The notes: generated from the letters alone by a model not told the origin. A DNA stretch of 64,000 nt from Mucilaginibacter sp. L3T2-6 (GCF_030519355.1 NZ_JAUMKC010000007.1:1-64000), one strand, 5' to 3'; counted from the first letter of the stretch, positions 51,042 to 59,754 are shown. Numbers and translations: made by a program.

Positions 51042-51367
51042 GCAACGCCCAGCCCGTAAAGGGAGCTTCTGATTGTCTATTTACATTTAACGAAAGAGGT
51101 TGTCCCAAATTGAGACAGCCTCGTTTATTTTAGGTGATTATTAGTATAGCAAAGGCATGAAAATAAAGGTAGGTTTTAAGGACTAACCGGACAGCTGATC
51201 TTTTACTGTATAAGGTGGAGGAGTTAGTACAATTGGGTCATTTGGCACATATCTTAGCCAAGCTGTTATCAGCTATATATCAAGCCATGGGCCGAAAATA
51301 CAAAGACGGAAGAAGGCACAAATCCATTGGTGAAGGTACAAATTAATGTAGATACCAACCAGGCTAA
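51042..51367. other. Gap of 326 bp between convergent genes
   Basis: It holds the terminator at 51096-51131. The rest (51140-51367) has no recognised element; an open frame of about 57 codons on the plus strand lacks a good start and any family signal. Confidence 0.6.
51096..51131 (+). terminator. Terminator of the TonB-dependent receptor gene
   Basis: GAGGTTGTC (51096-51104) and GACAGCCTC (51114-51122) pair with one G-U pair, followed by GTTTATTTT. Confidence 0.8.
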
Positions 51368-51802
51368 TCAATAACTTTCACTTAACGGAGGGATACCTTT
51401 TTCGTCAGAAATATTGTCTGTTTTTTTCTTCTTCTTACTGAACAAGTCTTTTATTTTATCCCATGTACTCATTACAGTATCTTCAGAAATAAAGTGCGAT
51501 GCCTTTTGAGATATCAAGCCGACAATGGCTTTTACTAAAAAGCCTGATTTGCGAAAAATGGTTTTGTTAAGTGTAAATGGCAACAGGAAACGGGATATCA
51601 ATCCAACCAAATCCTGGTCGAAAAAGCTGGCACTTTTACCTTCGGGGGTAAGCGTTCGGGGAAACAATGTGCCTAAAGTCGACAGTGTTGCCGAGAAATT
51701 TTTAAAGCGCTGGCCGATGGCAATGCTTTGCTCCCGTTCCACGTCTTTAAGCCTTATAATTTCGGCCCTTAAATCGCTTTGATTCCGCACAGGTAAATCC
51801 AT
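51368..51802 (-). CDS. Hypothetical protein of the YtxH/holin-like cluster
   Basis: A 144-residue soluble protein of unknown function. The N-terminal half has a helical region (LRAEIIRLKDVEREQSIAIGQ), the middle is moderately hydrophobic (LVGLISRFLLPFTLNKTIF) and may touch the membrane, and the C-terminus is charged (DLFSKKKKKTDN). It is the third of three same-strand genes YtxH, holin-like and this one, with 5 bp between it and the second. This arrangement is common in Bacteroidota and may relate to membrane or envelope stress; the role is a guess. Confidence 0.75.
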   Translation of the reverse strand: MDLPVRNQSDLRAEIIRLKDVEREQSIAIGQRFKNFSATLSTLGTLFPRTLTPEGKSASFFDQDLVGLISRFLLPFTLNKTIFRKSGFLVKAIVGLISQKASHFISEDTVMSTWDKIKDLFSKKKKKTDNISDEKGIPPLSESY

Positions 51803-51807
51803 TTATA

Positions 51808-52152
51808 TTAACTTTTAAAAATCTTCTGGATTAAGGCATTAACAATCGGCCCCTCGATTGCACGCTTGTTAAATTTAATAGCCAACGCAATTAGCAGGTA
51901 AATAATAGCCACACAGCCAAACCCCATCCAATCCGCGCCAAATACACTGCCTAAATAAAATGCCAGTGTAAAGCTGGCGAATATGAAAGCCAGCACCATA
52001 CTCATCGCTACTACAACGTCGGCAATAAGGCTGGCTGCAATAGAGGTGCCGCCTTCAATAGCCTGGTACTTTGCCAATTTTATACGTGTTTCGGCATAGT
52101 CCCTAAGTTGGTCAAGAATGGGTTGTGGCGGAGTATCTTTTCCTTCTTCCAT
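51808..52152 (-). CDS. Phage-holin-family (Actinobacterial-type) membrane protein
   Basis: A 114-residue protein with an N-terminal amphipathic helix (QLRDYAETRIKLAKYQAIEG) and two transmembrane helices (about 34-60 and 68-92). This is the pattern of the holin superfamily III-like proteins annotated in many non-phage genomes. No prophage gene is nearby, so it is a chromosomal protein. It sits between the YtxH gene and the hypothetical gene; lysis is not implied. Confidence 0.85.
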   Translation of the reverse strand: MEEGKDTPPQPILDQLRDYAETRIKLAKYQAIEGGTSIAASLIADVVVAMSMVLAFIFASFTLAFYLGSVFGADWMGFGCVAIIYLLIALAIKFNKRAIEGPIVNALIQKIFKS

Positions 52153-52173
52153 ATTGTTTAAATCTTAAGTCTA

Positions 52174-52206
52174 GGTCTTGAGTCAGAGGCAATCAGAGAC
52201 TCAAGA
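52174..52206 (-). repeat. Intergenic short-word repeat hairpin (locus E)
   Basis: GTCTTGAGTC (52174-52183) and GACTCAAGAC (52197-52206) form a perfect 10-bp stem with a 13-nt loop. Flanking words (TCTTAAG, GTCTAG) recur about every 7 nt, with some 6-nt steps. It separates the YtxH and holin-like genes. Confidence 0.6.
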
Positions 52207-52224
52207 CTTAAACTCATAATTAAT

Positions 52225-52491
52225 TTATGCATGCTCCAGGTCATCCTGGTACTCTTCTTCTGCACCGCTGATTTTGGATTTAACATTATTTACAACCTTG
52301 TCCTTCAGGTTAATCAAATTCTCCAGCTCGGCTGAAGCAGTTTCTTTTATTGAATCGCCCAGATTTTTTAACGACTCTGACAGCTTATCACGCGTCTCTG
52401 TACCCTTATCGGGTGCAAACAATACGCCTAATGCAGCTCCTGCCGCCAGCCCTACCAGCAAGGCGACAACTACTTTTGAATTATCGGTCAT
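52225..52491 (-). CDS. YtxH-domain protein
   Basis: An 88-residue protein with one transmembrane helix (about 7-27, [20 protein letters not shown]) followed by the YtxH signature [13 protein letters not shown] and a charged helical tail. YtxH proteins are general-stress-linked in Bacillus, with no known biochemical activity. It heads the three-gene unit with the holin-like and hypothetical proteins. Confidence 0.9.
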   Translation of the reverse strand: MTDNSKVVVALLVGLAAGAALGVLFAPDKGTETRDKLSESLKNLGDSIKETASAELENLINLKDKVVNNVKSKISGAEEEYQDDLEHA

Positions 52492-52691
52492 ATACTATAA
52501 ATTTTGAAGTTGAATAATTGTTTTGATTTTTTTTAGTTCACAGGTAATAAGTACGCAAGTCAGTCAAGGTAGCCACATGCACCATATCATAGACGCTAAA
52601 ACAGGCTGTTAGTTACTTTTCACGGCACCCATACAAATTTAGCTTATTTTTTCTGCTATGGGGTATAAACTATAATTATGGGTTGCAACTC

Positions 52692-53735
52692 TCACTCACC
52701 CGGGCCTGTCCGTATTCGTTCAAGCCTGTCTGCGGCCATCCGGTTGGTTTCATATATCTCCAATAATAGTAAAAAATATGATAACAGTAATGGCCCAAAC
52801 ACCAAACCCAAAATACCGAAAAGCGGAATACCTATGAATACGCCGATGATAGATATAATCGGGTGGGTATTACCGACGCGCCGGTTAATAATCATCCGTA
52901 AAACATTATCGATATTACCAATAAACAACAAGCCAAATGCCATTAACGCAATGCCTTTAAAGGTATGTCCGCCCGCTATCAAAATGATACCTGCCGGTAT
53001 AGTTAAAGTAGGCGCACCGACCACCGGCAGGAAAGAAATAAAAGTCCCGATTACGCCCCAGAAAATGGGGTCGGGTATACCAAACGCGTAAAAGCCCATA
53101 GCCAGCAAGGTTCCCTGCGTAAGGGCTATAATGCCTTGCCCCAAAACGTTAGAATAAGTTGAATTGCGCAGGGCGACTGCAAATTTTACCGTATGCTGTT
53201 CACGAAAAGGGGCATACTTCAGCAGGCCGGCTTCAAACTGATATATTTGGGTAAACATAAAATACATCAGAAAATACATCACCAGTAAGGTTATGATGAT
53301 GTTTGCCGCGCTTCCCAATATAGATGGGAACAAATCCGTTGCATAAGCGCCTAACTTTTGCAGTGTGTTTTCAGCCAGGTGTGGCTGATTAAAATTACGG
53401 CCGGCATAATCGTCAATTTTTTCTACCCACTCCTGCAGGTTAAATGTATCCTTGTTGATACCGGAGATTTTGCCCACCACCATAATGCTTAACGACATTA
53501 AAGGAATAATAACAAGAATAAGCGAGGTAAATATGATGAGCAGGGCAACCAGCGTTTTGTTCCAGCCTTTCTTTTCAGTAAGGTGCAAATAAACCGGGCG
53601 GAAAATGGTAAAAAAAACAATCGCCCCAAGGATAGAACTGAATAAGCTGCTCAGTGCGTAAACCAAAAAACAGCCAAGTATTACAATGGCCGTTAGTATG
53701 ATATTATTGCGTTGTTTGTAGTTAAAAACTGACAT
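52692..53735 (-). CDS. AI-2E family transporter
   Basis: A 347-residue polytopic inner membrane protein of the PerM/AI-2E (UPF0118) family with eight predicted helices. It shows a paired hydrophobic start (about 10-45), a large periplasmic/cytosolic segment in the middle, and the conserved GIPDPIFWGVIGTFISFLPVVGAP and ISIIGVFIGIPLFGILGLVFGPLLLSYF near the C-terminus. Members of this family include transporters for small solutes, cations or autoinducer-2; none can be chosen here. It stands alone. Confidence 0.92.
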   Translation of the reverse strand: MSVFNYKQRNNIILTAIVILGCFLVYALSSLFSSILGAIVFFTIFRPVYLHLTEKKGWNKTLVALLIIFTSLILVIIPLMSLSIMVVGKISGINKDTFNLQEWVEKIDDYAGRNFNQPHLAENTLQKLGAYATDLFPSILGSAANIIITLLVMYFLMYFMFTQIYQFEAGLLKYAPFREQHTVKFAVALRNSTYSNVLGQGIIALTQGTLLAMGFYAFGIPDPIFWGVIGTFISFLPVVGAPTLTIPAGIILIAGGHTFKGIALMAFGLLFIGNIDNVLRMIINRRVGNTHPIISIIGVFIGIPLFGILGLVFGPLLLSYFLLLLEIYETNRMAADRLERIRTGPGE

Positions 53736-53887
53736 TAAGGCTTAAATAATACCTAATATAACGCAAGTAATTGAAAATGTTTTGGGGCGGGAATAATAAA
53801 GTTAGTGGAGCCGGATTACGTTGATGTATTTTTCCGGCAAGATTATAAATGGTACGGGCTACTTATAGATTAAGTATCTCCATTCTC

Positions 53888-54121
53888 TTATTCAACCTGG
53901 TCTACTTCCTTCAGCAAGGTATCAATCTTTGCAGAACTCAGGGAAATCGAATCGAGATAAAATACACAATCCTCTGTCATTTCAGGTATTTCGTAACGTA
54001 GCTGCTCAATGGCCAATAATATGTTTGACAGCTGGTTCTTGACATCATGCTTTAAAGCCCGCAACGACCGCCTCGAGGCGCCTGCGGCCTGCTTCTTTTC
54101 GGTTTTTGCAGTGTCTTTCAT
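53888..54121 (-). CDS. Orphan histidine-phosphotransfer (DHp-like) protein
   Basis: A 77-residue cytosolic protein. After a Lys-rich start, helix 1 carries SLRALKHDVKNQLSNILLAI, which matches an H-box (His25, followed by D and N as in HDxxN). Helix 2 (about 51-74, CVFYLDSISLSSAKIDTLLKEV) completes a DHp-type hairpin. There is no ATPase domain. It begins 1 bp after the end of the NtrC-type response regulator gene, so it is probably co-transcribed and might hold or pass phosphate to Asp52 of that protein. This is inference from motif and position. It may instead be a truncated kinase. Confidence 0.78.
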   Translation of the reverse strand: MKDTAKTEKKQAAGASRRSLRALKHDVKNQLSNILLAIEQLRYEIPEMTEDCVFYLDSISLSSAKIDTLLKEVDQVE

Positions 54122-54122
54122 A

Positions 54123-55541
54123 CTATTTAATGTTAATGGCTTTCATTTTATTATACAAAGTCTTTCGGTCAATGTTTAATATCTCAGCTGCGCGGGTTTT
54201 ATTGAAATTAACCTCCCTTAAAACTTTTAGTATCGTTTCATACTCTGCTTCAAGTGCAGCATTCTTTAAGTCGTGCTTATTCTCTTTTATTTCCTGCATC
54301 TCGGCAACCGGTGAATAATCGTATGACGGCTGCCTGAAGTTCGAAATTTCTAACGGCAGCGCTTTCATCATTATTTCGTTACCTTCCGTAAGCAGGGTTG
54401 CCCGGCGCACTACGTTCTTCATCTCGCGGATATTACCCTGCCAGCGGTAGTTCATAAAGCTTTCTACTACTTCGGGCGAGAACGAGGTTACGTTACGGCC
54501 AAGTTCCTGATTAGCAATTCGAAGAAAGTGTTCGGCGAGCAGCATAATATCAGCGCCCCGTTCGCGCAATGGTGGTATATAAATGCCGAACTCATTAAAT
54601 CGGTGGTATAAATCTTCCCTGAAGCGCCCTTTTTGTATACTTTCAAGCAGGTTTTCATTGGTAGCCACTATAATGCGAACGTCAAGGTTAATCTCTTTGG
54701 TGCTTCCTATCCGCTTTACTTTTCGCTCCTGTACAGTCCGTAGCAGTGCGGCTTGTATTTCGTATGAAAGGTTGCCAACTTCGTCTAAAAACAACGTTCC
54801 CCCATTAGCCATTTCAAAGTGGCCGATCTTGGTGTACAAGGCCCCCGTAAACGAACCTTTTTCATGACCAAAAAATTCACTGGCGGCCAATTCTTTTGTT
54901 AATGAGCCACAATCCATCGCAATAAAAGGCTGATTGTATCGCGGGCTGTTCAGGTGTATACTCTTGGCGACTGATTCTTTACCGGTACCGCTCTCGCCCA
55001 TAATAATAACACTGTAATTAGTCGGCGCTACCAGTTCAATCTGGCGCATGAGCTCTTTCGACACCTTGCTGGTTCCGGTAACAAATTCATTGCTAAATGC
55101 CTGTTTCTTGGTTTCACGGCTCGAGGCAGTAGGTTTATCGTAGGTAACTTTCTCCGTTTCCTTATCTTCAACCAGGGCATGATGAGTTTCAATAGCCTTG
55201 GTTATAGTGTTTAAAATTTCGTCGGGATATAATGGTTTGGTAATATAGTCATAAGCGCCCATCTTTATGAGTTCAACAGCCATCTTGATATCGGAGTAAC
55301 CAGTAATTATAATTACACCGGTTTTTGGATATTGGGTCTTGATATTCTTAAGCATTTCGCGGCCATCAGTATCCTCCAGTCTGAAATCACAGAGCACCAG
55401 GTTAAAGTTTCCATTTTTCAGGTACTCCATCCCTATTGTCCCTGTCGAGGCGGTGGTAACATCAAAGCCATTGCGCGTTAAAAATTTCGAGAGCAGTAAC
55501 GCAACATTAACTTCATCATCAATGATGAGAATTTTTTTCAT
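54123..55541 (-). CDS. Sigma-54-dependent NtrC-type response regulator
   Basis: A 472-residue transcription activator with three domains. The receiver (about 1-120) has phospho-acceptor Asp52 in LCDFRLED. The AAA+ domain (about 150-390) has Walker A GESGTGKES, the sigma-54 contact loop GSFTGA (a common variant of GAFTGA), the Walker B region GGTLFLDEVGNL and an R-finger region. A Fis-type helix-turn-helix (about 425-472, LNFNKTRAAEILNIDRKTLYNKM) ends the protein. It acts with RpoN. Its nearest partner is the orphan DHp protein; no sensor kinase is visible. Confidence 0.96.
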   Translation of the reverse strand: MKKILIIDDEVNVALLLSKFLTRNGFDVTTASTGTIGMEYLKNGNFNLVLCDFRLEDTDGREMLKNIKTQYPKTGVIIITGYSDIKMAVELIKMGAYDYITKPLYPDEILNTITKAIETHHALVEDKETEKVTYDKPTASSRETKKQAFSNEFVTGTSKVSKELMRQIELVAPTNYSVIIMGESGTGKESVAKSIHLNSPRYNQPFIAMDCGSLTKELAASEFFGHEKGSFTGALYTKIGHFEMANGGTLFLDEVGNLSYEIQAALLRTVQERKVKRIGSTKEINLDVRIIVATNENLLESIQKGRFREDLYHRFNEFGIYIPPLRERGADIMLLAEHFLRIANQELGRNVTSFSPEVVESFMNYRWQGNIREMKNVVRRATLLTEGNEIMMKALPLEISNFRQPSYDYSPVAEMQEIKENKHDLKNAALEAEYETILKVLREVNFNKTRAAEILNIDRKTLYNKMKAINIK

Positions 55542-55664
55542 AAAGCGGTTTCTATTAACTAATGGGCGGCATTTTTAAATGTTGATTAACATACTCATCC
55601 GCTAATTTATAAATTTAATCCCATCATACGTTGAACTCAACTAAAAAGTTATATAAACGAAAAA

Positions 55665-55690
55665 AAGAGGCTGGTGCCTCTTAGTTTTTA
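55665..55690 (-). terminator. Terminator of the outer membrane barrel gene
   Basis: AAGAGGC (55665-55671), loop TGGT and GCCTCTT (55676-55682) form the stem. On the minus strand the T run (TTTTTTT) follows, as expected for the gene at 55798. Confidence 0.75.
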
Positions 55691-55718
55691 CGTAGATATA
55701 GGGCGGATTCTGAGTCAG

Positions 55719-55778
55719 GAACCGAGAGTCAAGATGCAGACCGGATGACCTGCTACCAGTAACCTTGACTCCAGGTTC
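55719..55778 (-). repeat. Intergenic short-word repeat hairpin (locus F)
   Basis: AGTCAAG (55727-55733) pairs with CTTGACT (55764-55770), and outside it GAACC (55719-55723) pairs with GGTTC (55774-55778). The words GAGTCAGG, GAGTCAAG and TTGACTCC recur at about 7-nt steps. It lies between the barrel gene and its terminator. Confidence 0.5.
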
Positions 55779-55797
55779 TTGATTTTAGTAATGACAA

Positions 55798-56412
55798 TTA
55801 CAGTCCGAATGCGTAAGCAACGCGCAGACCAAAGAAGTTTACTTTGCTGTCATCAATACCTGTTACAAACTTAGTTGATGATTCAAACCTTACGCCTGCA
55901 TCAATGTAGCTCGAACCGCCAACAGGGAACTGGTAGCCAACCTGCGGAGCGTAAACAAATGCAGCAGATTTATCAAAGCCCAAATCAGATTTGTTTAAAA
56001 GGAATGCAGCGCCCGCTTCGCCCTGTACATACAGGTGTGGTACCACAAAATATTTTAAACCGGCCTTAACAGGCAGCAACTGAATGTTGGTTACATCGCC
56101 GCTTACCTGGCCATTTGGGGTAGTAATAGTGTAGTTGTTTTTACCCTGAATGCTGTTATAACCGGCATTAACAGTAACGAACAAGTTTTGAGCAACCGGT
56201 ATATCGGCCTGAACCGAGCCACCGATAGTAAAATTGTAAGCGTTAGAAAGGTTACCCGTCGGGATACCGGCATCAGCGCCTATGCTAAGGATTACTCCGT
56301 TTGATGAAGATGATGTTGAGGTAGTTGTTTTTGTTGCAGTTTGTGCTTTTGCGCCCAGGGTCAATCCGGCAAATGCTAAAACTAAAGCTGAGATTTTTAA
56401 TGTACTTTTCAT
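55798..56412 (-). CDS. Small outer membrane beta-barrel protein
   Basis: A 204-residue protein. I chose the ATG at 56412 (MKSTLKISALVLAFAGL), which gives a good signal peptide ending GAKAQ; an upstream start at 56469 adds non-signal residues. The mature part has alternating strands of the porin-like OMP_b-brl/OmpW style (ILSIGADAGIPTGNLSNAYNF, GGSVQADIPVAQNLFVTVNAGY, FGLRVAYAFGL) and ends with aromatic and hydrophobic residues as outer membrane barrels do. Transport or structural role is unknown. Confidence 0.88.
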   Translation of the reverse strand: MKSTLKISALVLAFAGLTLGAKAQTATKTTTSTSSSSNGVILSIGADAGIPTGNLSNAYNFTIGGSVQADIPVAQNLFVTVNAGYNSIQGKNNYTITTPNGQVSGDVTNIQLLPVKAGLKYFVVPHLYVQGEAGAAFLLNKSDLGFDKSAAFVYAPQVGYQFPVGGSSYIDAGVRFESSTKFVTGIDDSKVNFFGLRVAYAFGL

Positions 56413-56581
56413 ATCAAATGTGTTATTAAATTGTTGTGTTTTTATAAACACAGCGCAAAGTAACAGCACAAATCAGCAGAATTTTTTCATCCTATTGTCA
56501 CGATTATTCAATCGTTTGATTAACAATGCATTAATTTTGACCATTTCTTGGATTCGGTCAGGACGATGTCAAATTTACCGC

Positions 56582-57364
56582 TTAAATGCCCTTAAAAGCA
56601 GGTTTTCGTTTCTCAAGAAAAGCCAAGACACCTTCCTTAAAGTCCTCTGTTCCGAAACAATTACCGAATTCCTCAATTTCTATTTCGTATCCGTCCTGAT
56701 CATTGTGAAGGCCGGCATTTATAGCTTTTATAGCTGCGGCCACAGCCAGGGGTGCTCGCGATAATATTTTATTTAGCAGATCTTCTGCTTTAGGCAATAG
56801 CTCTTCCTGGCCTACCACAGCATTAACAAGGCCCAGGCGGTGGGCTTCCTCAGCGGTGATCATATCTGCCGTCATAATCATTTCCAGAGCTTTTCCTTTA
56901 CCTACCAGCTGGGTAAGGCGCTGGGTGCCGCCATAACCTGGAATCAAGCCAAGAGTAACTTCGGGGAGGCCCATTTTTGCATTACCAGATGCTATCCGGA
57001 TATGACACGCCATAGCCAATTCCAGGCCGCCCCCTAAAGCAAACCCATTTACAGCTGCAACAACTGGCTTATTGCCATTTTCGATAAAATCAAAAACTGA
57101 ATGATGACCGTGCCTTGCTAATGCATGCCCCCCGGCCACATCAAGCCCCGCAAATTCAGCAATGTCCGCACCTGCTACAAAGGCCTTTTGTCCTGCACCG
57201 GTAATGATGATACCACCGACTGCAGAGTTGCAAAAGGCATCGCTTAATGCTGTATGTAATTCGGCAAGTGTATCCTTGTTTAGCGCGTTCAGTTTGCTTT
57301 CGCGGTTGATGATAATATATTGAATTCGGCCTTTATTCTCGATTAATAAATTCTGGAACGACAT
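56582..57364 (-). CDS. Enoyl-CoA hydratase/isomerase family protein
   Basis: A crotonase-fold enzyme that hydrates or isomerises enoyl-CoA. The 260 residues have the oxyanion-hole segment GAGQKAFVAGADIAEF. Both catalytic glutamates are in place: GFALGGGLELAMACH (first) and GLPEVTLGLIPGYGGTQRL (second). This matches the short-chain hydratase pattern. It lies 12 bp downstream of the B12-binding protein gene on the same strand, hinting at propionate, branched-chain or methylmalonyl metabolism, but the true substrate is open. Confidence 0.94.
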   Translation of the reverse strand: MSFQNLLIENKGRIQYIIINRESKLNALNKDTLAELHTALSDAFCNSAVGGIIITGAGQKAFVAGADIAEFAGLDVAGGHALARHGHHSVFDFIENGNKPVVAAVNGFALGGGLELAMACHIRIASGNAKMGLPEVTLGLIPGYGGTQRLTQLVGKGKALEMIMTADMITAEEAHRLGLVNAVVGQEELLPKAEDLLNKILSRAPLAVAAAIKAINAGLHNDQDGYEIEIEEFGNCFGTEDFKEGVLAFLEKRKPAFKGI

Positions 57365-57376
57365 AACTGCTGCTGA

Positions 57377-57796
57377 TTAAAAATTCCGGTGCGCGTGCAC
57401 CCAATCGGTAATATATTTAACAATGTCCTGGGTACTGGTACCTGGGGGAAAGAGTTCACCTACGCCTATTTTTTTCAGTGCATCCATGTCATCCTGAGGA
57501 ATAATGCCACCTCCGGTAACCAGCACATCATCCATCTTTTTTTCTTTAATAAGATTCATGATCTTCGGAAAAACAGTCATGTGCGCGCCGGAAAGTATAG
57601 ATATGCCAATTGCATCAACGTCTTCCTGCAATGCAGTATTTACCACCATTTCGGGGGTCTGACGCAGGCCTGTGTAAATAACTTCCATTCCCGCATCGCG
57701 CAGGCTGGTAGCAATAATGCGTGCGCCGCGATCATGGCCGTCAAGGCCCACTTTAGCCACCAAAACACGGATAGGACGATTAAAGGTTTTGCTCAT
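57377..57796 (-). CDS. Cobalamin-binding protein (methylmalonyl-CoA mutase C-terminal type)
   Basis: A 139-residue stand-alone B12-binding domain. It has the base-off motif DGHDRGA (DxHxxG, lower axial His) near residues 19-25, the [12 protein letters not shown] segment, and GGGIIPQDD. Its closest match is the C-terminal domain of methylmalonyl-CoA mutase or the small subunit of archaeal-style mutases. The catalytic subunit is not in this window, so the partner is unknown. It forms an operon with enoyl-CoA hydratase. A TTG-N19-TAGCTTTG promoter precedes it. Confidence 0.92.
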   Translation of the reverse strand: MSKTFNRPIRVLVAKVGLDGHDRGARIIATSLRDAGMEVIYTGLRQTPEMVVNTALQEDVDAIGISILSGAHMTVFPKIMNLIKEKKMDDVLVTGGGIIPQDDMDALKKIGVGELFPPGTSTQDIVKYITDWVHAHRNF

Positions 57797-57804
57797 AATT
57801 TGCT

Positions 57805-57834
57805 CAAAGCTATGAAACTAATTTCGATTAGCAA
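57805..57834 (-). promoter_or_regulatory. Promoter of the B12-protein operon
   Basis: On the minus strand TTG (57832-57834), 19 nt, then TAGCTTTG (57805-57812) is a full consensus match, ending 8 nt before the ATG at 57796. The leader would be only a few nucleotides. Confidence 0.6.
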
Positions 57835-57983
57835 GGGATCACAGGCAGCGCAAAGTAGCGGCAGTAAGTAGCAGTGATTCTTTATATACTATCTGTTTTG
57901 ATTTTTCTGCGATACAACAAATCTCTATATGCGTTGCACAGTTGAATTTATTAGCACTGATAATTCCACCGGCAGTTTTGTTG

Positions 57984-57991
57984 TATCTTTG
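57984..57991 (+). promoter_or_regulatory. ruvC -7 element TATCTTTG
   Basis: An exact TAnnTTTG match ending 19 nt before the ruvC ATG at 58011. No TTG sits at the usual -33 spacing. Confidence 0.4.
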
Positions 57992-58010
57992 AACCAAATA
58001 AAGCTACTTA

Positions 58011-58610
58011 ATGCCTGATATTGTGTCCACCGTTAACAAACCCCTTACCCTGCAAAAAGAGCGCATTATTTTGGGCATCGACCCGGGTACCGCAGTGATG
58101 GGATATGGACTGATAAAGGAGATGGGCAATAAAATTGATCTGATAAGCCTTGGTGTTGTCAAAATGGAAAAAATTGACGACCACATGCTGAAACTCCAGC
58201 GCATTTTCGAAAAAACCGTTGCGCTCATTGATAACTACAATCCAGATTGCCTCGCGATCGAGGCGCCGTTTTATGGGAAAAACATACAGGTAATGCTCAA
58301 ACTCGGCCGTGCGCAGGGAATGGCTATAGCGGCAGCATTGTCGCGTAACCTGGATATCACCGAATATGCTCCCCGCAAAATAAAACAATCTATAACCGGC
58401 AATGGTAATGCAGCCAAAGAGCAGGTTGCCGCTATGCTGCAAACCCTGTTAAAATTTACCGAAACCCCCGATTTTCTCGATGCTACCGATGGCCTTGCTG
58501 TGGCGGTATGTCATTCCTTCCAGCGAATCAGCGGCACTAAAGGCGCCAGTAAAAAGTCATACTCGGGCTGGGACACGTTTGTGAAGGATAATAAGAATAG
58601 GATTGTGTGA
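58011..58610 (+). CDS. ruvC: Holliday junction resolvase RuvC
   Basis: Endonuclease that resolves Holliday junctions with RuvAB in recombination and repair. The 199 residues include the family start RIILGIDPGTAVMGYG (first catalytic Asp), the central CLAIEAPFYGKN (Glu) and the C-terminal DFLDATDGLAVAVCHSFQ (two Asp). Compared with E. coli it has an N-terminal extension of about 15 residues and a short C-terminal tail, both usual in Bacteroidota. It converges with HIT. Confidence 0.96.
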   Translation: MPDIVSTVNKPLTLQKERIILGIDPGTAVMGYGLIKEMGNKIDLISLGVVKMEKIDDHMLKLQRIFEKTVALIDNYNPDCLAIEAPFYGKNIQVMLKLGRAQGMAIAAALSRNLDITEYAPRKIKQSITGNGNAAKEQVAAMLQTLLKFTETPDFLDATDGLAVAVCHSFQRISGTKGASKKSYSGWDTFVKDNKNRIV

Positions 58611-58681
58611 TTTATTCCGGAGTAAGTAATTTGAAGCCCCGGTTTTTATGTCTGATTAACGCATCATCAAACTTCAAACGA

Positions 58682-59077
58682 TTAACTTTTCAGCGCTTCC
58701 CTTATTTTCTCAGCCGTCGCCTCTAATTGCTCGGGGGTGAAACTTAGTTTTGGCCGCGCAAAATTCAAATCATCAACGCGGTTCATCGGGATAAGGTGTA
58801 TATGCACGTGGGGCACTTCGAGCCCGATGACAGCCACGCCTATACGCTTGCACGGGATGGCCTTTTTCAGCCCTGTGGCAACAATCTTGGCGAAGATCTG
58901 CAATCCGGCATACAAGTCGTCCTCCATATCAAATATGTAATCAACTTCTTTTTTCGGAATAACCAGCACGTGCCCTTCAGCAAGTGGATTTATATCCAGA
59001 AATGCCAGGTAATCTATAGTTTCAGCCACTATATAGGCTGGTATTTCGCCTGCTACGATTTTAGAGAAGATGGTCAT
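58682..59077 (-). CDS. HIT-family nucleotide hydrolase/transferase
   Basis: A 131-residue histidine-triad protein that hydrolyses nucleoside phosphoramidates or similar small nucleotides. The triad is HVHIHLIP (about 90-97), preceded by the HIT core IFSKIVAGEIPAYIVAE and the HVLVIPKKEVDYIFD segment. No signal peptide. It follows greA on the same strand, separated by a 101-bp gap that holds a strong hairpin. Confidence 0.95.
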   Translation of the reverse strand: MTIFSKIVAGEIPAYIVAETIDYLAFLDINPLAEGHVLVIPKKEVDYIFDMEDDLYAGLQIFAKIVATGLKKAIPCKRIGVAVIGLEVPHVHIHLIPMNRVDDLNFARPKLSFTPEQLEATAEKIREALKS

Positions 59078-59136
59078 GTTTTAGTTGATTAAGTGAGTAA
59101 TTGTCCTAATATCACCCGGGAAAGTTGTCCAAATTA

Positions 59137-59167
59137 GGAAAGTCCTGAAGCGCCTTCCGGACTTTCC
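59137..59167 (-). repeat. Intergenic hairpin between greA and HIT (locus H)
   Basis: GGAAAGTCC (59137-59145) pairs with GGACTTTCC (59159-59167), and inside it GAAG pairs with CTTC around a 3-nt loop. The stem is very stable but has no U-tract, so it is not a clear terminator. The flanking words resemble those of other intergenic hairpins in this window, with a period nearer 8 nt. Confidence 0.6.
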
Positions 59168-59178
59168 CGATTTTCAGA

Positions 59179-59652
59179 CTATCTTGATATCTCCAGCACC
59201 TCAAATTCCATTTTACCGGCGGGCACCGTTATCTCGGCAATTTCGCCAACTTTTTTACCGAGGAGCCCCTTGGCAATAGGCGACGTTACAGATATTTTAC
59301 CCGATTTCAGGTCTGCTTCGCTCTCCGATACCAACTGGTACGACATGGTAGCGCCGTTTTTTACATTTTTTATTTTTACAACCGACAACGCCAGTACTTT
59401 AGAAGTATCCAGCTTGGAGTCGTCGAGCAAGCGCGCATTGGCCAGCATCTCACCCATTTTAGCAATTTTTGCCTCATGCAACCCCTGGGCCTCTTTTGCA
59501 GCATCGTATTCTGCATTCTCAGACAAATCGCCCTTATCGCGCGCCTCAGCAATGGCCTTGCTGATGGCCGCACGGCCTGAAGTTTTAAGCTCGTGTAATT
59601 CCTTCTTTAAATTCTCTAATCCCTCTTTGGTATAATATGCCACTTCAGCCAT
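59179..59652 (-). CDS. greA: Transcription elongation factor GreA
   Basis: Binds backtracked RNA polymerase and stimulates transcript cleavage. The 157 residues show the N-terminal coiled coil (YTKEGLENLKKELHELK, DKGDLSENAEYDAAKEAQ, with the acidic tip) and the C-terminal FKBP-like domain (SVTSPIAKGLLGKKVGEIAEI). It is followed by HIT. A minus-strand terminator-like hairpin lies 45 nt before the start, which could attenuate it. Confidence 0.97.
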   Translation of the reverse strand: MAEVAYYTKEGLENLKKELHELKTSGRAAISKAIAEARDKGDLSENAEYDAAKEAQGLHEAKIAKMGEMLANARLLDDSKLDTSKVLALSVVKIKNVKNGATMSYQLVSESEADLKSGKISVTSPIAKGLLGKKVGEIAEITVPAGKMEFEVLEISR

Positions 59653-59696
59653 AACCGTACAATTAAATTTTAAATAATATTTCCTAATCCTTTGCC

Positions 59697-59730
59697 AAAA
59701 AAAACCGCCCTCCCGTACTTAAGAAGGACG
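59697..59730 (-). terminator. Terminator or attenuator upstream of greA
   Basis: On the minus strand CGTCCT (59725-59730) pairs with AGGGCG (59706-59711) and is followed by a run of eight T. It lies 45 nt before the greA ATG. It could end the transcript of the gene at 59952 or attenuate greA. Confidence 0.65.
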
Positions 59731-59754
59731 CATCGGCTTTCTATATAAAACAAA

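Noticed and set aside
51180..51345. Open frame of about 57 codons in the gap after the TonB-dependent receptor
   Set aside because: It lacks a good start, shows no known family and lies between a terminator and a convergent gene. Chance is the simpler explanation.
51808..52152. Holin-like protein as a sign of prophage
   Set aside because: No phage structural, lysis or integrase genes are near. This holin-like family is common in non-phage Bacteroidota loci.
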